NCBI GenBank assembly: GCA_022842595.1
Contig: JALHPF010000036.1
Coordinates: 1-51,797, forward strand
Length of the DNA: 51,797 nt
Source of the DNA: Rubrivivax sp.
GTDB lineage: Bacteria; Pseudomonadota; Gammaproteobacteria; Burkholderiales; Burkholderiaceae_C
Direction of reading: 5' to 3'
Position 1 is the stretch's first letter, and each line of letters begins with the position of its first letter. The notes under the pieces are model-generated. The model worked only from the letters and a program-made list of their open reading frames with translations, was not told the DNA's origin and ran no database searches. Shown in pieces: positions 51,002 through 51,797 of this stretch. The translations under genes were made by a program, and so were the position numbers.

Positions 51002-51606
51002 AGCGCCTATTGCCTGCCGTGGGCGCGGTGGCCGCCCTGCTGGCGCTGGGCTTGTTCGGCACAGCGCCGGCCATCGCCCAGACCACCGCCAGGGCCACCT
51101 TCGCCGGCGGCTGCTTCTGGTGCGTGGAGGCCGACTTCGACAAGGTCCAGGGCGTGCTGTCCACGACCTCGGGCTACATCGGCGGCAGCGTGCCGAACCC
51201 CACGTATGCGCAGGTCTCTTCGAAAGGCACCGGCCATACCGAAGCCGTCGAGATCGTGTTCGACCCAGCCAAGGTGAGCTATGCCGCCCTGGTGAACCAC
51301 TTCTGGCGCACGATCGACCCCACCACGAAGGACCGGCAGTTCTGCGACGCCGGCTTCCCCTACCGCACGGCCATCTTTACCCACGATGCCGAACAGGCCG
51401 CAGTGGTGAAACGTTCGCTCGACGAACTGGAAAAGTCCAAGCCGTTCAAGGAACCGATCGTGACCGTGGTTCTGCCGGCCACCACCTTCTACCCGGCAGA
51501 AACCTACCACCAAGACTACTACAAGAAGAACCCGGTTCGTTACGGCTACTACCGCGCCAGCTGTGGCCGCGATGCGCGACTGGAACAGCTGTGGGGCAAG
51601 CGCTGA
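50998..51606 (+). CDS. msrA: Peptide-methionine (S)-S-oxide reductase, exported
   Basis: 202 residues with a cleavable Sec signal (LLPAVGAVAALLALGLFG, cut after AIA at residue 27). The catalytic motif GGCFWC gives C39 and C42 of the precursor, and VSYAALVNHFWRTIDPTTKD and PAETYHQDYY are family hallmarks. With MsrB it repairs both diastereomers of methionine sulphoxide in envelope proteins. No obvious reductant (membrane thiol carrier) is encoded in the window. A strong terminator follows. Confidence 0.94.
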   Translation: MKRLLPAVGAVAALLALGLFGTAPAIAQTTARATFAGGCFWCVEADFDKVQGVLSTTSGYIGGSVPNPTYAQVSSKGTGHTEAVEIVFDPAKVSYAALVNHFWRTIDPTTKDRQFCDAGFPYRTAIFTHDAEQAAVVKRSLDELEKSKPFKEPIVTVVLPATTFYPAETYHQDYYKKNPVRYGYYRASCGRDARLEQLWGKR

Positions 51607-51626
51607 AGCAGCGCGGCGGCTGAATG

Positions 51627-51654
51627 AAAAAAAGGGCGCCTGGGCGCCCTTTTT
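51627..51654 (+). terminator. Bidirectional terminator after msrA
   Basis: GGGCGC (51634-51639) and GCGCCC (51644-51649) form a stem with a four-base loop. A run of seven A precedes it and five T follow it, so it works for msrA and for the convergent gene on the other strand. Confidence 0.85.
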
Positions 51655-51686
51655 CTTGCGTGGTGCGGCGATTGCCGCACGGTCTG

Positions 51687-51797
51687 TCAGCGGCGAGGGC
51701 CGCCCGGGCCACGGCCGGCGCCACCACCGGCGCCACCGCCGGAACGTGACCCGGAGCCGGCCGCTGCGGGCCGACCACCGTCGCGCCGCGGTGCACC
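51687..51797 (-). CDS. Partial gene, Gly/Arg-rich C-terminus (possible RNA helicase or RNA-binding protein)
   Basis: Only the last 36 codons lie in the window. They read GAPRRDGGRPAAAGSGSR followed by a run of Gly, Ala, Arg and Pro ending in GGPRR and the stop at 51687-51689. Such an RGG-like tail is typical of DEAD-box RNA helicases (RhlE-type) and of RRM proteins of betaproteobacteria. The body of the gene is outside the window, so the identity is a guess. It is convergent with msrA across the shared terminator. Confidence 0.5.
   Translation of the reverse strand, partial: GAPRRDGGRPAAAGSGSRSGGGAGGGAGRGPGGPRR

Overview
The window is high-GC bacterial chromosome, most likely from a betaproteobacterium of the order Burkholderiales (Rubrivivax/Leptothrix/Ideonella-like). 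That placement is inferred from gene content: a small Trp-rich protein of the TIGR04438 type, the gloB / SAM-methyltransferase / rnhA neighbourhood, a lone PEP-CTERM protein, a class I fumarase and ubiquitous short gene overlaps. No rRNA or CRISPR array is present and one tRNA is found.

Positions 1 to about 11,880 are accessory DNA lying directly 3' of a tRNA-Val(CAC) gene (11878-11952, minus strand), the classic position of an integrated element. Its left end is outside the window. From the tRNA inward it holds: (a) a leftward phage-satellite-like module (11668 to 5552) with a small basic protein, two excisionase/MerR-type DNA-binding proteins, a primase-helicase, two unknown proteins, a P27-type terminase small subunit and an HK97-type major capsid protein, but no integrase, portal, protease, large terminase or tail gene; (b) two rightward genes, a secreted YHYH-domain protein and an unknown acidic protein whose end collides with the capsid gene; (c) a less GC-rich, translationally coupled pair (3347 to 961), a protein with a Nudix-like box followed by an inositol-monophosphatase-family enzyme, enclosed by two diverged ~125-bp direct repeats that I spotted at 429-552 and 3583-3708; (d) a remnant of an IS256-family insertion sequence (134-330). 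The Nudix/IMPase pair is the best candidate for an undescribed system; a role in nucleotide-signal metabolism or defence is only a hypothesis.

From 11,950 rightward the window is ordinary core genome: dnaQ-lgt, ilvD, a Trp-rich protein, a PEP-CTERM protein, acs, a UPF0114 membrane protein, a CaCA cation antiporter, the multi-subunit Mnh/Mrp Na+/H+ antiporter operon (A+B fused, C, D, E, F, G), class I fumarase, a YciO/Sua5-type protein, prpE with an acuI-type acryloyl-CoA reductase (together able to make propionyl-CoA), an NlpC/P60 peptidase, moaA, an unknown Cys-containing protein, an RND efflux permease with its adaptor, rnhA, a methyltransferase divergent from gloB-mltD, a DUF1993 protein, a three-gene overlapping operon (2-hydroxyacid dehydrogenase, MFS transporter, alpha/beta hydrolase), and rlmB.

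The right end holds a RES/Xre toxin-antitoxin operon with a readable promoter and operator and an unusual coupled third gene (membrane acyltransferase-like), then a thioesterase, an HtrA-type protease and an exported MsrB-MsrA pair, which together look like envelope protein quality control. The window ends inside a minus-strand gene whose Gly/Arg-rich tail resembles that of an RNA helicase or RNA-binding protein.
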